Assembly: GCA_902800715.1 (NCBI GenBank) | Contig: CADCFN010000004.1 | Coordinates: forward strand, 62,001-126,000 | DNA length: 64,000 nt | Direction: 5' to 3' | Source: an uncultured Bacteroidales bacterium | GTDB lineage: Bacteria; Bacteroidota; Bacteroidia; Bacteroidales; Muribaculaceae | Part shown: positions 26,457 to 34,950 of the stretch, piece after piece | Position numbering within the stretch: the first letter of the stretch is position 1 | Layout: every line of letters begins with the position of its first letter | Notes under the pieces: generated by a model | What the model was told of the DNA's origin: nothing | The model's database searches: none | Seen by the model: the letters and a program-made list of their open reading frames with translations, nothing else | Made by a program: the position numbers and the translations under genes

Positions 26457-27971
26457 ATGATAGACATCACACCATTGCTCCGAAACCATTTTCTGGACCG
26501 CTTGCAGCAGCATGTGCGCTATATTGACCATGCCGATGCTGTACAGCAGGGTGAACTGGTGCGCCTGGTCGAGAAAGCGTCATTGACGCGCATCGGGCGC
26601 AAATATGATTTCTCATCCATCAGGACCTACCGCCAGTTTGCTTCGACCTTGCCGTTGTTCTCCTACGAGAATCTGCAGCCCCACATTATGCGCATGGTCA
26701 ACGGTTCCAAGGATGAGCTGTGGCCAGGGCGTTGCATGAATTTTGCTCAATCATCGGGCACGAGCGATGGTCGCAGCAAGTATATCCCCATCACACGTGA
26801 GTCCTTCCGATGGAACCATTACCAGGGCAGCAGTGACGTGGTGTCCCACTATTTGAACCTCAACCCGTCGAGTCGCATCTTCTCGGGCAAGGCTTTCATT
26901 TTGGGCGGCAGTTTTGCCAACAACCTGAGTCTGAAACCTGGTGTTAGGGTAGGGGACTTGAGTGCCAACCTTATTGAGTGCATGAACCCGCTGGCTAATC
27001 TGGCGCGCATCCCTAGTCGCAAGATTGCACTAATGGAAGACTGGACCGAAAAACTGCCGCTGCTGGTCGAGGCGTCAATAGGAGAGAATGTGACCAACCT
27101 GAGCGGTGTGCCCTCTTGGTTTCTCGTCGTCCTCAGGGAAGTGCTCAAGAAAACGGGCAAAACCTGTCTGCATGAGGTGTGGCCCAATCTGGAAGTCTTC
27201 TTCCACGGGGGTATTGCCTTTGAGCCTTACAGGCAGCAGTATGAGGCAATCTGCGACATGAGCAAGATGCATTTCCTCGACACCTACAACGCCAGCGAGG
27301 GCTTCTTCGCGGTGCAGAGCGACTGGTCGAGCCGGGCGATGCTGTTGCTGCTCGATGTGGGCGTGTTCTATGAGTTCCTGCCTGTTGAGGAAAGTGAAAG
27401 CGAGACACCTGAGGTCTATCCCATCTGGGAAATCGAGCAGGGGCGCACCTATGAGTTGATAATCACTGCAGCCAACGGCTTGTGGCGTTATCGCCTGGGC
27501 GACACTGTGAAGATTGAACAACACAATCCTGTCAAGATTACCATTGCCGGCCGCACCCGTAGTTTCATCAACGCCTTTGGCGAAGAACTGATGGTGCACA
27601 ATGCCGACCATGCCATCACCCTGGCGGCACAGGAGACCGAAGCCGAGGTACTCAACTATACCGCCGCTCCCGTTTATTCCATCAGTGGGCAGAGCGGCCA
27701 TCACCAGTGGCTCATTGAGTTTGCCCGTGAACCGCAGGAGAAGGAGCGTTTCATGCAGTTGTTGGACCAGCACCTGCGCGAGGTCAACAGCGACTACGAC
27801 GCCAAGCGCACGGGCGACATATTCCTGCTAGCGCCGTCGCTGGTCATCGCACCTAACGGTCTGTTTGACCGCTGGCTGGCATCCACCGGCAAGCTGGGCG
27901 GCCAGCGCAAGGTGCCTCGCCTGAGCAACAACCGCGACATCATCGACCAGATGCTCACCCTAATGAAATGA
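26457..27971 (+). CDS. GH3 auxin-responsive-promoter family protein (acyl-adenylating ANL superfamily)
   Basis: 504 residues. It is related to plant GH3 acyl-acid amido synthetases, which adenylate a carboxylate and pass it to an amine. All three nucleotide motifs are visible: motif I NFAQSSGTSDGRSKYIPIT, motif II DTYNASEGFFAVQ, motif III GLWRYRLGDTVKI. The start matches the usual beginning of bacterial members (PLLRNHFLDRLQQH), so the ATG at 26457 is likely right even though the -7 box is only 7 bp upstream. The bacterial substrate is unknown. Sequence is GC-rich like the surrounding core genes. Confidence 0.9.
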   Translation: MIDITPLLRNHFLDRLQQHVRYIDHADAVQQGELVRLVEKASLTRIGRKYDFSSIRTYRQFASTLPLFSYENLQPHIMRMVNGSKDELWPGRCMNFAQSSGTSDGRSKYIPITRESFRWNHYQGSSDVVSHYLNLNPSSRIFSGKAFILGGSFANNLSLKPGVRVGDLSANLIECMNPLANLARIPSRKIALMEDWTEKLPLLVEASIGENVTNLSGVPSWFLVVLREVLKKTGKTCLHEVWPNLEVFFHGGIAFEPYRQQYEAICDMSKMHFLDTYNASEGFFAVQSDWSSRAMLLLLDVGVFYEFLPVEESESETPEVYPIWEIEQGRTYELIITAANGLWRYRLGDTVKIEQHNPVKITIAGRTRSFINAFGEELMVHNADHAITLAAQETEAEVLNYTAAPVYSISGQSGHHQWLIEFAREPQEKERFMQLLDQHLREVNSDYDAKRTGDIFLLAPSLVIAPNGLFDRWLASTGKLGGQRKVPRLSNNRDIIDQMLTLMK

Positions 27972-28005
27972 AGTCTCTTTATTGACAGTAATAACCCATA
28001 GTGTG

Positions 28006-29034
28006 ATGATGGATCAAGAAAAGACAAATCCAACAGAGTTGTTATCATCAGAATATCAACAGTTGGTTGATAGAATTTCCTCAGTTTGGGATAGCGCAAA
28101 GTCCAAAGCCATACAAGCGGTAAATGCTCAGTTAATCGACGCAAATTGGTTAACTGGCCAACAGATTGTAGAATTTGAGCAGCAAGGTAATATACGTGCT
28201 CAGTATGGCAAGCAACTTCTTGTTAAATTGGCTAAAGACTTGACAGCGAAGCGGGGAAGAGGTTTCAGCAGGTCCAATCTCACCTATATGCGCAAGCTGT
28301 ATCTGACTTTTCCAAAATGTGAGACATTGTCTCACAAATTGACATGGAGCCATTATTTTGAATTATTGAAGTGTGATGACCCGTTGGAATTGCAGTTCTA
28401 CTTTAATGAGGCCATTAAAGAAGGATGGAAGGTGAGAGAATTAAAAAGGCAGATGAAAAGCTCTTTATTTCAGCGTCTGTCACTTAGTTCCGACAAACAG
28501 GGCGTACTTGCTTTGGCTAATGAGGGACATCAAATAATGACCCCCGAAGACATTATACATGATCCCTATGTCTTAGAGTTTACAGGACTGCCTCCTAAGA
28601 AACGCTATAAAGAGGGAGAATTGGAAAGTGCGTTAAAGAAGCACATGGAGCAATTCCTGCTAGAACTGGGGAGGGGATTTGCTTTTATTGGTCGGCAATA
28701 CATGATTCCTATCGGTAGCCGACGATTCAAGGTGGATTTGGTTTTTTATCATTGTATCTTGAAATGCTATGTGTTGATTGACCTTAAACGGGCTGAAATC
28801 AAGCATGGGGATATTGGTCAGATGAATCTGTACTTAAATTATTTTAAAACAGAGATTTGTCAACCCGATGACAATCCGCCGATTGGAATAGTGCTTGGTA
28901 CAAAGAAAGATGAGCTATTAATGGAATATGCTTTGCAAGGTATAACAAATCAATTGTTTGCAGCGAGATATCAATTGTATTTGCCTAAACGGGAAGAACT
29001 CCAGGCTCAGTATAATAGCTTATTAAACGAGTAA
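28006..29034 (+). CDS. DUF1016/YhcG-type PDDEXK nuclease-domain protein
   Basis: 342 residues from the ATG at 28006 (a second ATG is at 28009). The N-terminal helical domain (WDSAKSKAIQAVNAQLIDANWLTGQQI, AKRGRGFSRSNLTYMRKLYLTFP, TWSHYFELLKCDDP) and C-terminal PDDEXK nuclease core (FAFIGRQYMIPIGSRRFKVDLVFYH followed by YVLIDLKRAEIKHGDIGQMNLYLNYF) match YhcG. The catalytic Asp (KVDLVF) and the Asp-x-Lys (LIDLKR) are present. The gene is visibly AT-richer than both neighbours and is squeezed 34 bp after GH3 and 5 bp before the next gene, which suggests horizontal insertion. YhcG genes are often in defence or mobile contexts; the precise function is unsettled. Confidence 0.92.
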   Translation: MMDQEKTNPTELLSSEYQQLVDRISSVWDSAKSKAIQAVNAQLIDANWLTGQQIVEFEQQGNIRAQYGKQLLVKLAKDLTAKRGRGFSRSNLTYMRKLYLTFPKCETLSHKLTWSHYFELLKCDDPLELQFYFNEAIKEGWKVRELKRQMKSSLFQRLSLSSDKQGVLALANEGHQIMTPEDIIHDPYVLEFTGLPPKKRYKEGELESALKKHMEQFLLELGRGFAFIGRQYMIPIGSRRFKVDLVFYHCILKCYVLIDLKRAEIKHGDIGQMNLYLNYFKTEICQPDDNPPIGIVLGTKKDELLMEYALQGITNQLFAARYQLYLPKREELQAQYNSLLNE

Positions 29035-29039
29035 TTATC

Positions 29040-30995
29040 ATGTTCAAGAGGGTTGTTCATAGTAATATCGGGGCTGCGGTGTTGAATATGGCGGTGGCCT
29101 ATCTCGTGTGGATGCTTTCGCGTGTGGCGTTCTTTGCCGAGAACTGGTCCACCTTTGCGCCCTATATGTCGTGGTCGCTGTTCAAGAGCATGTTGCACGG
29201 GTCACTGGTGTTCGACACGTCGGCGCTGCTCTATGTCAACGCGCTCTATCTGGCGCTCATGCTGCTGCCGTTCCACCTCAAGGAGCGTCCAGGCTTCCAC
29301 AAGGCGCTGAAGTGGCTCTTTGTGGTGACCAATGCCGTGGCCATTGCCATGAATCTCATGGATGCGGTCTATTTCCAATATACGGGCCGCCGTTCAACTG
29401 TGACGGTGTTTACCGAATTTGCCAACGAGGGCAACATCACGTCAATCATCTTGACCGAGTTTGTGCGCCATTGGTACCTTGTGCTGGCGTTTGCAGCCCT
29501 GGTGTTCATCCTGTGGCGCTGTTACACCAAGCCGCGACTTGATGTCTATCGCTTTGGTTCCCAGTATTATATCTCACAGACTGTCGCTCTGGTGGTAATG
29601 GCTCCGCTGGCCATAGTGGGCATCCGTGGCAGTGTCACTGCAGGCACCCGTCCCATCACCATCAGCAATGCCAACCAGTTTGTCAACCGCCCTGTCGAGT
29701 CGTCGGTGGTGCTTAACACGCCGTTCTCGATGATACGCAGCATCGGCAAGAAGGCCTTTGTCACCCCCGACTACATGCCCCGTGAGCAGATGGAGGCCAT
29801 CTATACCCCCGTCCACAACCATCCTGAGTCCTCGGCTCAAGCCCCGTTGACCAAGAACGTGGTCATCCTCATTGTCGAGAGCATGGGCAAGGAGTATATC
29901 GGCGCGTTCAACCGTGACCTCGACGGCGGCCGCTACAATGGCTATATGCCCTTTATCGACAGCTTGGTGGAGCGTTCGTTGACCTTTGAGTACAGTTATG
30001 CCAACGGACGCATCAGCATGGACGCCATGCCCTCGATTTTGTCGGGCCTGCCCATGATGGTTGAGTCGATTTTCCTTACTCCCGCGTCGCTCAACGATGT
30101 GGACGGCATCTCGTCCATCCTGGATCGTGAGGGCTACAGCACCGCCTTTTTCCACGGCGGTCACAACATCTCGATGGGTTTCAGCGCCTATGCCCACAGC
30201 ATCGGCTACAAACAGTATTACGGCCTTGACGAGTATTGCAAGTCGCCCAAGTATGGCGGCATGGACGACTTTGACGGCAAGTGGGCCATCTGGGACGAAC
30301 CTTTCCTGCAGTTCACGCTCGACAATATCGACCAGATGAAGCAGCCTTTCCTCGCCACGGTATTCACTGCCTCGTCCCACCACCCCTATAACGTCCCCAA
30401 GCAGTACCGTGACTCGCTGCTTGACGAGGGCGGTCAGCCCATCCACAAGTGCGTGCGTTACACCGATATGGCGCTGCGCCGTTTCTTTGAGCGCGCCAGC
30501 CGTGAGCCGTGGTACCAGAACACCATCTTTGTCCTCGTTGCTGACCACACCAACCAGACCAGCCACGACGTCTATAAGACCGACCTGGGGCTCTACAGCA
30601 TCCCCATCATCTTCTTCACGCCCGATGGCTCATTGCCCGCCATGCGTGATACCACCAAAATTGCTCAGCAGACCGATATCACACCCACCTTGCTCGACTG
30701 GTTGGGCTACAAGAAGCCTTATCTGGCCTTTGGCAGTGACCTCCTGGCAGGTAATGCCGATAACACATGGGCTTTCAGCTATAACGCAGGCGTTTACCAG
30801 CTGGTAAAGGGAGACCTGATGCTGCAGTTCGACGGCACGCGCACGACAGCCGTCTATCGCTTCAAGACCGACAGGTTGATGAAGCATAACCTGGTGAACC
30901 AGCTGCCCGAGCAGCAGGAGATGGAACTGTTCATCAAGGCGCTGATTCAGCAATACATGTCCCGCATGAACGAGAACCGCCTTATGCCCTTGTGA
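29040..30995 (+). CDS. LtaS-like membrane phosphoglycerol/phosphoethanolamine transferase or sulfatase
   Basis: 651 residues. Five or so N-terminal membrane helices (about 10-190) are followed by an extracytoplasmic alkaline-phosphatase-superfamily domain (about 270-600). Metal-site segments are visible: VVILIVESMGKEYIGAFN near the start of the domain, SYANGRISMDAMPSILSG at the nucleophile position (Ser in place of the Thr of staphylococcal LtaS), STAFFHGGHNISMG, and FVLVADHTNQTSHD. Gram-negative members decorate lipids or glycans with phosphoglycerol or phosphoethanolamine; the substrate here is unknown. Its stop codon overlaps the first copy of a composite intergenic repeat. Confidence 0.88.
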   Translation: MFKRVVHSNIGAAVLNMAVAYLVWMLSRVAFFAENWSTFAPYMSWSLFKSMLHGSLVFDTSALLYVNALYLALMLLPFHLKERPGFHKALKWLFVVTNAVAIAMNLMDAVYFQYTGRRSTVTVFTEFANEGNITSIILTEFVRHWYLVLAFAALVFILWRCYTKPRLDVYRFGSQYYISQTVALVVMAPLAIVGIRGSVTAGTRPITISNANQFVNRPVESSVVLNTPFSMIRSIGKKAFVTPDYMPREQMEAIYTPVHNHPESSAQAPLTKNVVILIVESMGKEYIGAFNRDLDGGRYNGYMPFIDSLVERSLTFEYSYANGRISMDAMPSILSGLPMMVESIFLTPASLNDVDGISSILDREGYSTAFFHGGHNISMGFSAYAHSIGYKQYYGLDEYCKSPKYGGMDDFDGKWAIWDEPFLQFTLDNIDQMKQPFLATVFTASSHHPYNVPKQYRDSLLDEGGQPIHKCVRYTDMALRRFFERASREPWYQNTIFVLVADHTNQTSHDVYKTDLGLYSIPIIFFTPDGSLPAMRDTTKIAQQTDITPTLLDWLGYKKPYLAFGSDLLAGNADNTWAFSYNAGVYQLVKGDLMLQFDGTRTTAVYRFKTDRLMKHNLVNQLPEQQEMELFIKALIQQYMSRMNENRLMPL

Positions 30996-31080
30996 TGCTC
31001 GCAGTTTAGGGTTTAGGGTTTAGAGTTTAGAGAGGCTCCGCACCCGATTTGCCTCACGCTAAGACGCCAAGCCGCTAAGG
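30994..31080. repeat. Composite intergenic repeat, copy 1
   Basis: Begins GATGCTCGC inside the upstream stop codon, continues with four 7-bp GTTTAGG/GTTTAGA units, then GAGGCTCCGCACCCGATTTG and CCTCACGCTAAGACGC. The same order recurs at 32310-32394 and 32395-32490. Confidence 0.85.
31004..31031. repeat. Heptad array, GTTTAGG/GTTTAGA x4
   Basis: Four contiguous 7-bp units, two GTTTAGG then two GTTTAGA, resembling plant-type telomere heptamers by coincidence of sequence. Confidence 0.9.
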
Positions 31081-31116
31081 GTTTTAAAAACAACAAAAAC
31101 AACATTACTTTATTAT

Positions 31117-31162
31117 GCATCCGCACCGGATTTGCCTCACGCTAAGACGCCAAGCCGCTAAA
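31117..31162. repeat. Partial copy of composite repeat (3' half)
   Basis: GCATCCGCACCGGATTTG followed by CCTCACGCTAAGACGCCAAG, without the heptad half, 37 bp after copy 1. Confidence 0.8.
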
Positions 31163-31202
31163 ATTTTTATATATTGATTTCCTTTTATCCGTGCGAATGC
31201 CA

Positions 31203-31265
31203 ACTATTCACTATTCACTATTCACTATTAACTATTAACTGCTCACTGTTCTCTGTTAACTATTA
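31203..31265. repeat. Heptad array, ACTATTC/ACTATTA x9
   Basis: Nine consecutive 7-bp units (ACTATTC x3, ACTATTA x2, ACTGCTC, ACTGTTC, TCTGTTA, ACTATTA) fill 63 bp with no phase slip. The unit differs from the neighbouring GTTTAGG array but the period is the same. Confidence 0.9.
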
Positions 31266-31345
31266 ACTAAATCGCGAGTCATCCGAATAATATGTTAAAT
31301 CAGTGTTAAAATGGGGGGGTAGATGTGAATAACTGTGAATTGTTA

Positions 31346-31353
31346 TACCTTTG
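31346..31353 (+). promoter_or_regulatory. Candidate -7 box (TACCTTTG) for secreted protein gene
   Basis: TACCTTTG 44 bp before the ATG at 31398; no TTTG at -33. Confidence 0.5.
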
Positions 31354-31397
31354 TAAAGACTATATCAATAAACAATAACAACTAAATCATTCAAGGC

Positions 31398-32306
31398 ATG
31401 AAAAAGACAATACTTATCACATTATTAGCCCTGCTGGGCATGACCCAGGCGGTGGCTCAAGAGGGTTGGGAGGAATGGCTTTCAGATTATCTTCCGATTG
31501 TTCGCGAGGGTGTGAAATGGGTCAATGAGAAGGTGATTGTCAATCACGGTGACACAACTTGTTACTATTATTCTTATGAGTTCTGTGGCAATGACACCCA
31601 GACAAATCTGCCTGGTCAAATCAATAATGCCTGTTATTACTATACAGGGGAGAACCTGAATACAGAACAGGACAGTCTGATAGCTGGGTTGAGGGATGGA
31701 TTCGGAGAGGTTACATTCTTCAGGAATCATGCCTATGCCAAGATGCAATCTGAGGGCAGGGTACTGATCGACTTGCCGATGTATTTAGATGGCGGAACCC
31801 GAACCCTTTACGACTTTAGGCCCATATTTGAAGATGAGTGCCTAGGTTTTTTTCTATGGTGTCAAGAATACGCAGTAAAGGATCCTTTTCTGACCGAAGA
31901 TAATTTCATAGTAATTGAACCGATTACCATTGGGAGCTGTAGTTGCAGCCGATTTGTCTATTTAGATGAGCAAGGTCGGCCTTTGGCTTACATTGTTGAA
32001 GGCATCGGCTTTGACAGTTATGACATGGGTGACCTGCTGACGCCGTTCACGCGCAAGCCCGACCCCGATGCCGACTATCAGGAGTGGTGCGGACTGAGCC
32101 ATGTGGTGAAGGACGGCAAAATCATCTACAAAGGCATGCGCTACCGTCATGGTGCCTTCGATGGCATCGACGAGGTGGTGGCCGACAAGTCACCGCGTCC
32201 GCAGGATGACAACTACTACAACCTGATGGGCCAGCCCGTGGGCAAGGACGTCCCCACCGCCCCCGGCATCTACATCCACAACGGCAAGAAAATCATCGTC
32301 AGATAG
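31398..32306 (+). CDS. Secreted protein with T9SS-type C-terminal sorting-like tail, unknown function
   Basis: 302 residues: signal peptide (MKKTILITLLALLGMTQAVAQ), a body without recognisable domain (Cys- and Tyr-rich in the middle: SCSCSRFVYLDEQGRPLAYIV), and a C-terminal segment YYNLMGQPVGKDVPTAPGIYIHNGKKIIVR written here as its parts NLMGQPV, APGIYIHNGKK and IIVR. That pattern is common at the C-terminus of Bacteroidota secreted proteins and resembles a type IX secretion sorting domain. The gene is bracketed by composite repeats in the same orientation, which could have mediated its gain or movement. The body function is not recognisable. Confidence 0.82.
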   Translation: MKKTILITLLALLGMTQAVAQEGWEEWLSDYLPIVREGVKWVNEKVIVNHGDTTCYYYSYEFCGNDTQTNLPGQINNACYYYTGENLNTEQDSLIAGLRDGFGEVTFFRNHAYAKMQSEGRVLIDLPMYLDGGTRTLYDFRPIFEDECLGFFLWCQEYAVKDPFLTEDNFIVIEPITIGSCSCSRFVYLDEQGRPLAYIVEGIGFDSYDMGDLLTPFTRKPDPDADYQEWCGLSHVVKDGKIIYKGMRYRHGAFDGIDEVVADKSPRPQDDNYYNLMGQPVGKDVPTAPGIYIHNGKKIIVR

Positions 32307-32309
32307 CGT

Positions 32310-32394
32310 GATGCTCGCCTCGCTCGCAGTTTAGGGTTTAGAGTTTAGAGTTTAGAGAGGCTCCGCATCCGATTTGCCTCACGCTAAGACGCAT
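32310..32394. repeat. Composite intergenic repeat, copy 2
   Basis: Starts 4 bp after the stop of the secreted-protein gene: GATGCTCGC, four GTTTAGG/GTTTAGA heptads (32329-32356), then GGCTCCGCATCCGATTTG and CCTCACGCTAAGACGC (32359-32392). Confidence 0.88.
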
Positions 32395-32490
32395 GATGCT
32401 CGCTGCGCTCGCAGTTTAGGGTTTAGAGTTTAGGGTTTAGAGAGGCTCCGCATCCGATTTGCTTCACGCCAAGACGCAAAGCCGCGAAGG
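32395..32490. repeat. Composite intergenic repeat, copy 3 (tandem with copy 2)
   Basis: Directly abuts copy 2: GATGCTCGC, heptads at 32414-32441 alternating GTTTAGG and GTTTAGA, then GGCTCCGCATCCGATTTG and CTTCACGCCAAGACGC. Confidence 0.88.
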
Positions 32491-32538
32491 TTTATATATG
32501 GCATCCGCTTTGTATTTGTTGTGCTTGTTGTTTTCTAT

Positions 32539-32567
32539 ACTTAGCGTCTTTGCGCCTTAGCGTGAGG
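32539..32567. repeat. Inverted copy of the repeat core
   Basis: ACTTAGCGTCTTTGCGCCTT and AGCGTGAGG is close to the reverse complement of the CCTCACGCTAAGACGC core of the composite repeats, so copies 2/3 and this one can pair across about 60 bp. Confidence 0.75.
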
Positions 32568-32699
32568 GGTTACGTTGACGGCCACACCAAGGCGAGGCCC
32601 TACAGAATGGGAGTGTAGCGAGCATCACGCTCGCTATTGTTTTTTTTCAAAAAATCATAAAAAGGTCGGTATTGTGCCTGATTGTTTCCATTTATTGTG

Positions 32700-32707
32700 T
32701 ATCTTTG
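32700..32707 (+). promoter_or_regulatory. Candidate -7 box (TATCTTTG) for rpoN
   Basis: TATCTTTG 28 bp before the ATG at 32736. It lies downstream of an in-frame upstream start at 32682, so that longer frame is not the real start. Confidence 0.6.
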
Positions 32708-32735
32708 TAAGTCAAACACAAAACCTCTTACAATC

Positions 32736-34196
32736 ATGGCAGTACAGCGACTCACACAAGAACAGAAGCAAACGCAACGCTTGGCACTGGAACAGCAACG
32801 CCTGTTGGGCCTGGTGCTGGAAAAAAGCGATGCCGAGATGGCCGAGTTTATCGACAACAAGGTCAGTGAGAATCAGGCGCTTGAAAAGGTGTCGGACGAT
32901 GAAGACAATGAGCAGAACCCCGAGAACAACAGCCGTGCCGCTGATGAAAGGCGCGCTAACGACGACAGCGTCAACGAGAACAGCGGTGACGATGATGCCG
33001 TGGCTTGGTATCGCTTCATCGCAAACAACCATAGCCGTGACGACGAGTACTTTGCCCCCACTGCGGTGAGCGAGAAGACCTTGCAGGAATACCTCGCCGA
33101 CCAGCTGGGCGAGCTGGAACTCGACGAGACCCAGCAAATCATCACCAACGCCATCGTGGGCAACCTGGAGGATAGCGGCTATCTGCGCCGCAGCGCTTCG
33201 GAGATTGCCGATGACGTGACCTTCAACGATGGCTATATGGTCGATGCCCAGCAGGTCGAGGAGATGATAAAGGTCGTGCAGTCGCTGGATCCGGCAGGTA
33301 TCGCTGCCCGTGACCTGCGCGAATGCATACTGCTGCAACTGCGTCGCAAGCCGCACAGCGAGAATGTGGACCTCGCCATCACGATGGTTGACAAGTACTT
33401 TGATGACTTTGCCGCCATGCGGTTTGATGCTCTGGGGCGCAAGATGGGCGTGGAATCCAGCCGTCTGGAGGAGGTGTTCAAGCATGAAATCAGGCGCGGG
33501 TTGAATCCCTATCCTGGCAGCGCCTTCGGCTCCCGAAACGACGGCAACCAGCAGGTGACGCCCGACTTTGACGTCGAACTTGACGGGGAAACGGGCCGCT
33601 TGACGGTCACCCTGCGCAACAATATCCCTGCCCTGCAAATCAGCGAGAGCTACGCCTTGATGAACGATAGATACAAGAAGAGCTCGAGCACCCTGAGCGT
33701 GAGCGAGAACAAGGACAAGAAACGCATCCAGGACGCCTATCAGCGCGCCAGCATGTTCATCGAGGTGCTCAAGCAGCGCCAGGAAACGCTGTTCAACACC
33801 ATGAGCGCCATCGTCAAGTGCCAGCAGGAGTATTTCTACAGTGGTGACGAGCGTGACCTCAAACCGCTGGGACAGAAACAGATTGCCGATATGATTGGGA
33901 AGGACGTCTCGGTCGTGTCGAGGGCGGTGAGCAACAAGTATGTGCAGCTGCCGTGGGGCGTGAGGAGCCTGAAATCGTTCTTTGGCGAGGACATCAACGG
34001 AGCGTCAAGGCACGAGGTGTATGACGACCTGAAGAAGATTGTCGATGCCGAGGACAAGCGCCATCCGCTGAGCGATGACGCCCTGTGTGACCGCCTCAAG
34101 GAACTGGGTTACCAACTGGAGCGTCGCACGGTGGCGAAGTACCGCACCACGCTCAATATCCCCAGCAGCACCGTCCGTCGCAAGATGGCCAAATGA
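32736..34196 (+). CDS. rpoN: RNA polymerase sigma-54 factor
   Basis: 486 residues from the ATG at 32736. Region I is the Gln/Leu-rich activator-interaction segment (LTQEQKQTQRLALEQQRLLGLVL), region II is acidic (about 60-90), then the core-binding region (EYLADQLGEL, VQSLDPAGIAARDLRECILLQL) and the DNA-binding part with a helix-turn-helix (KQIADMIGKDVSVVSRAVSNKYVQ) and the RpoN box, seen as ERRTVAKYR where the usual first residue is Ala. Sigma-54 recognises -24/-12 promoters and needs an AAA+ activator; none is encoded in this window. It is followed after 26 bp by a PAP2-like gene. Confidence 0.96.
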   Translation: MAVQRLTQEQKQTQRLALEQQRLLGLVLEKSDAEMAEFIDNKVSENQALEKVSDDEDNEQNPENNSRAADERRANDDSVNENSGDDDAVAWYRFIANNHSRDDEYFAPTAVSEKTLQEYLADQLGELELDETQQIITNAIVGNLEDSGYLRRSASEIADDVTFNDGYMVDAQQVEEMIKVVQSLDPAGIAARDLRECILLQLRRKPHSENVDLAITMVDKYFDDFAAMRFDALGRKMGVESSRLEEVFKHEIRRGLNPYPGSAFGSRNDGNQQVTPDFDVELDGETGRLTVTLRNNIPALQISESYALMNDRYKKSSSTLSVSENKDKKRIQDAYQRASMFIEVLKQRQETLFNTMSAIVKCQQEYFYSGDERDLKPLGQKQIADMIGKDVSVVSRAVSNKYVQLPWGVRSLKSFFGEDINGASRHEVYDDLKKIVDAEDKRHPLSDDALCDRLKELGYQLERRTVAKYRTTLNIPSSTVRRKMAK

Positions 34197-34222
34197 GTTA
34201 GACTATAGACAAGAAACCGATA

Positions 34223-34867
34223 ATGCCAATTACAAGATTCACAGTCAATAAATGCATCGCTGGACTGGCCCATTTCCTGTCCACGGCATTGACCCCGCTG
34301 ATGATGCCCACCTATGGCGTCTTCCTGGCGCTGTGGGTGTCGGTGCTGTGCCTGCTGCCCTATGGCACCCGTGTGTCGGTGCTGCTGGTGTGCATGGGCA
34401 TCACCTGCATCCTGCCTCTCATCTTCTTGAGTGTGCTACGGCATCTCAAGCTCGTCAAGGACCTGCACGTCAACATTCGTGAGCAGCGCCTGTTCCCTTA
34501 CCTGTTTACGGCCCTGTGCTATGCCGTGGCGGCCTATTACCTGTATTACTGCCATTCACCGCAGTGGTTCATGATGTTCATGGTGGGTTCGGCGATTACA
34601 GTGCTGCTCATGGCGTTGATTAACCTCAAGTGGAAAATCAGTGCCCACATGGCGGGCATCGGTGGCGTGATAGCGCTCATTTATCAGATTCATGTGATGG
34701 GATTGAGTGCTTTTGACCTGCTGTGGCTGCTGTGTCTCTCAATAGTGGTGGCTGGTGCGCTGGGTTCGGCAAGGCTGGCGCTCAGGCGTCATGACATATT
34801 GGAGGTGTTGGCAGGCGTTGTGCTGGGTTTCCTGTGCGTGATGCTGACCATGAGATTTCTAGGATAA
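34223..34867 (+). CDS. PAP2-like integral membrane protein
   Basis: 214 residues with about six membrane helices. Motif-like segments resemble the PAP2 phosphatase superfamily but are degenerate: KISAHMAGIGG where a PSGH-type motif is expected, and SARLALRRHDILEVLAGVVLG where SR-x5-H-x3-D is expected (the His and the following acidic residue are present as H-D-I-L-E). It could be a lipid phosphate phosphatase acting at the inner membrane, for example on undecaprenyl pyrophosphate, or a catalytically altered relative. It sits in the rpoN-PAP2-ispG run, probably co-transcribed with rpoN. Confidence 0.75.
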   Translation: MPITRFTVNKCIAGLAHFLSTALTPLMMPTYGVFLALWVSVLCLLPYGTRVSVLLVCMGITCILPLIFLSVLRHLKLVKDLHVNIREQRLFPYLFTALCYAVAAYYLYYCHSPQWFMMFMVGSAITVLLMALINLKWKISAHMAGIGGVIALIYQIHVMGLSAFDLLWLLCLSIVVAGALGSARLALRRHDILEVLAGVVLGFLCVMLTMRFLG

Positions 34868-34880
34868 AATAATATAAACA

Positions 34881-34928
34881 GCCGTTGGTTCTCGGCTCTG
34901 AAGAGGGGCCGCTAAACCCGCTAACGGC
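34881..34928 (+). promoter_or_regulatory. Structured leader upstream of ispG
   Basis: GCCGTT (34881-34886) can pair with AACGGC (34923-34928), enclosing a GC-rich inner hairpin around GGCTC and GGGCC. It ends 22 bp before the ispG start. Whether it is a terminator, leader or chance structure cannot be told. Confidence 0.3.
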
Positions 34929-34950
34929 AGACTAAAAGTTAAGACCAATT

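Noticed and set aside
31004-32441. GTTTAGG arrays as telomere-type sequence
   Set aside because: Only four units at each place, mixed with GTTTAGA, in a circular-type bacterial context; better treated as short intergenic repeats.
31004-32490. Composite repeats as a CRISPR array
   Set aside because: No regular spacers, repeats not equally spaced, and no cas gene nearby.
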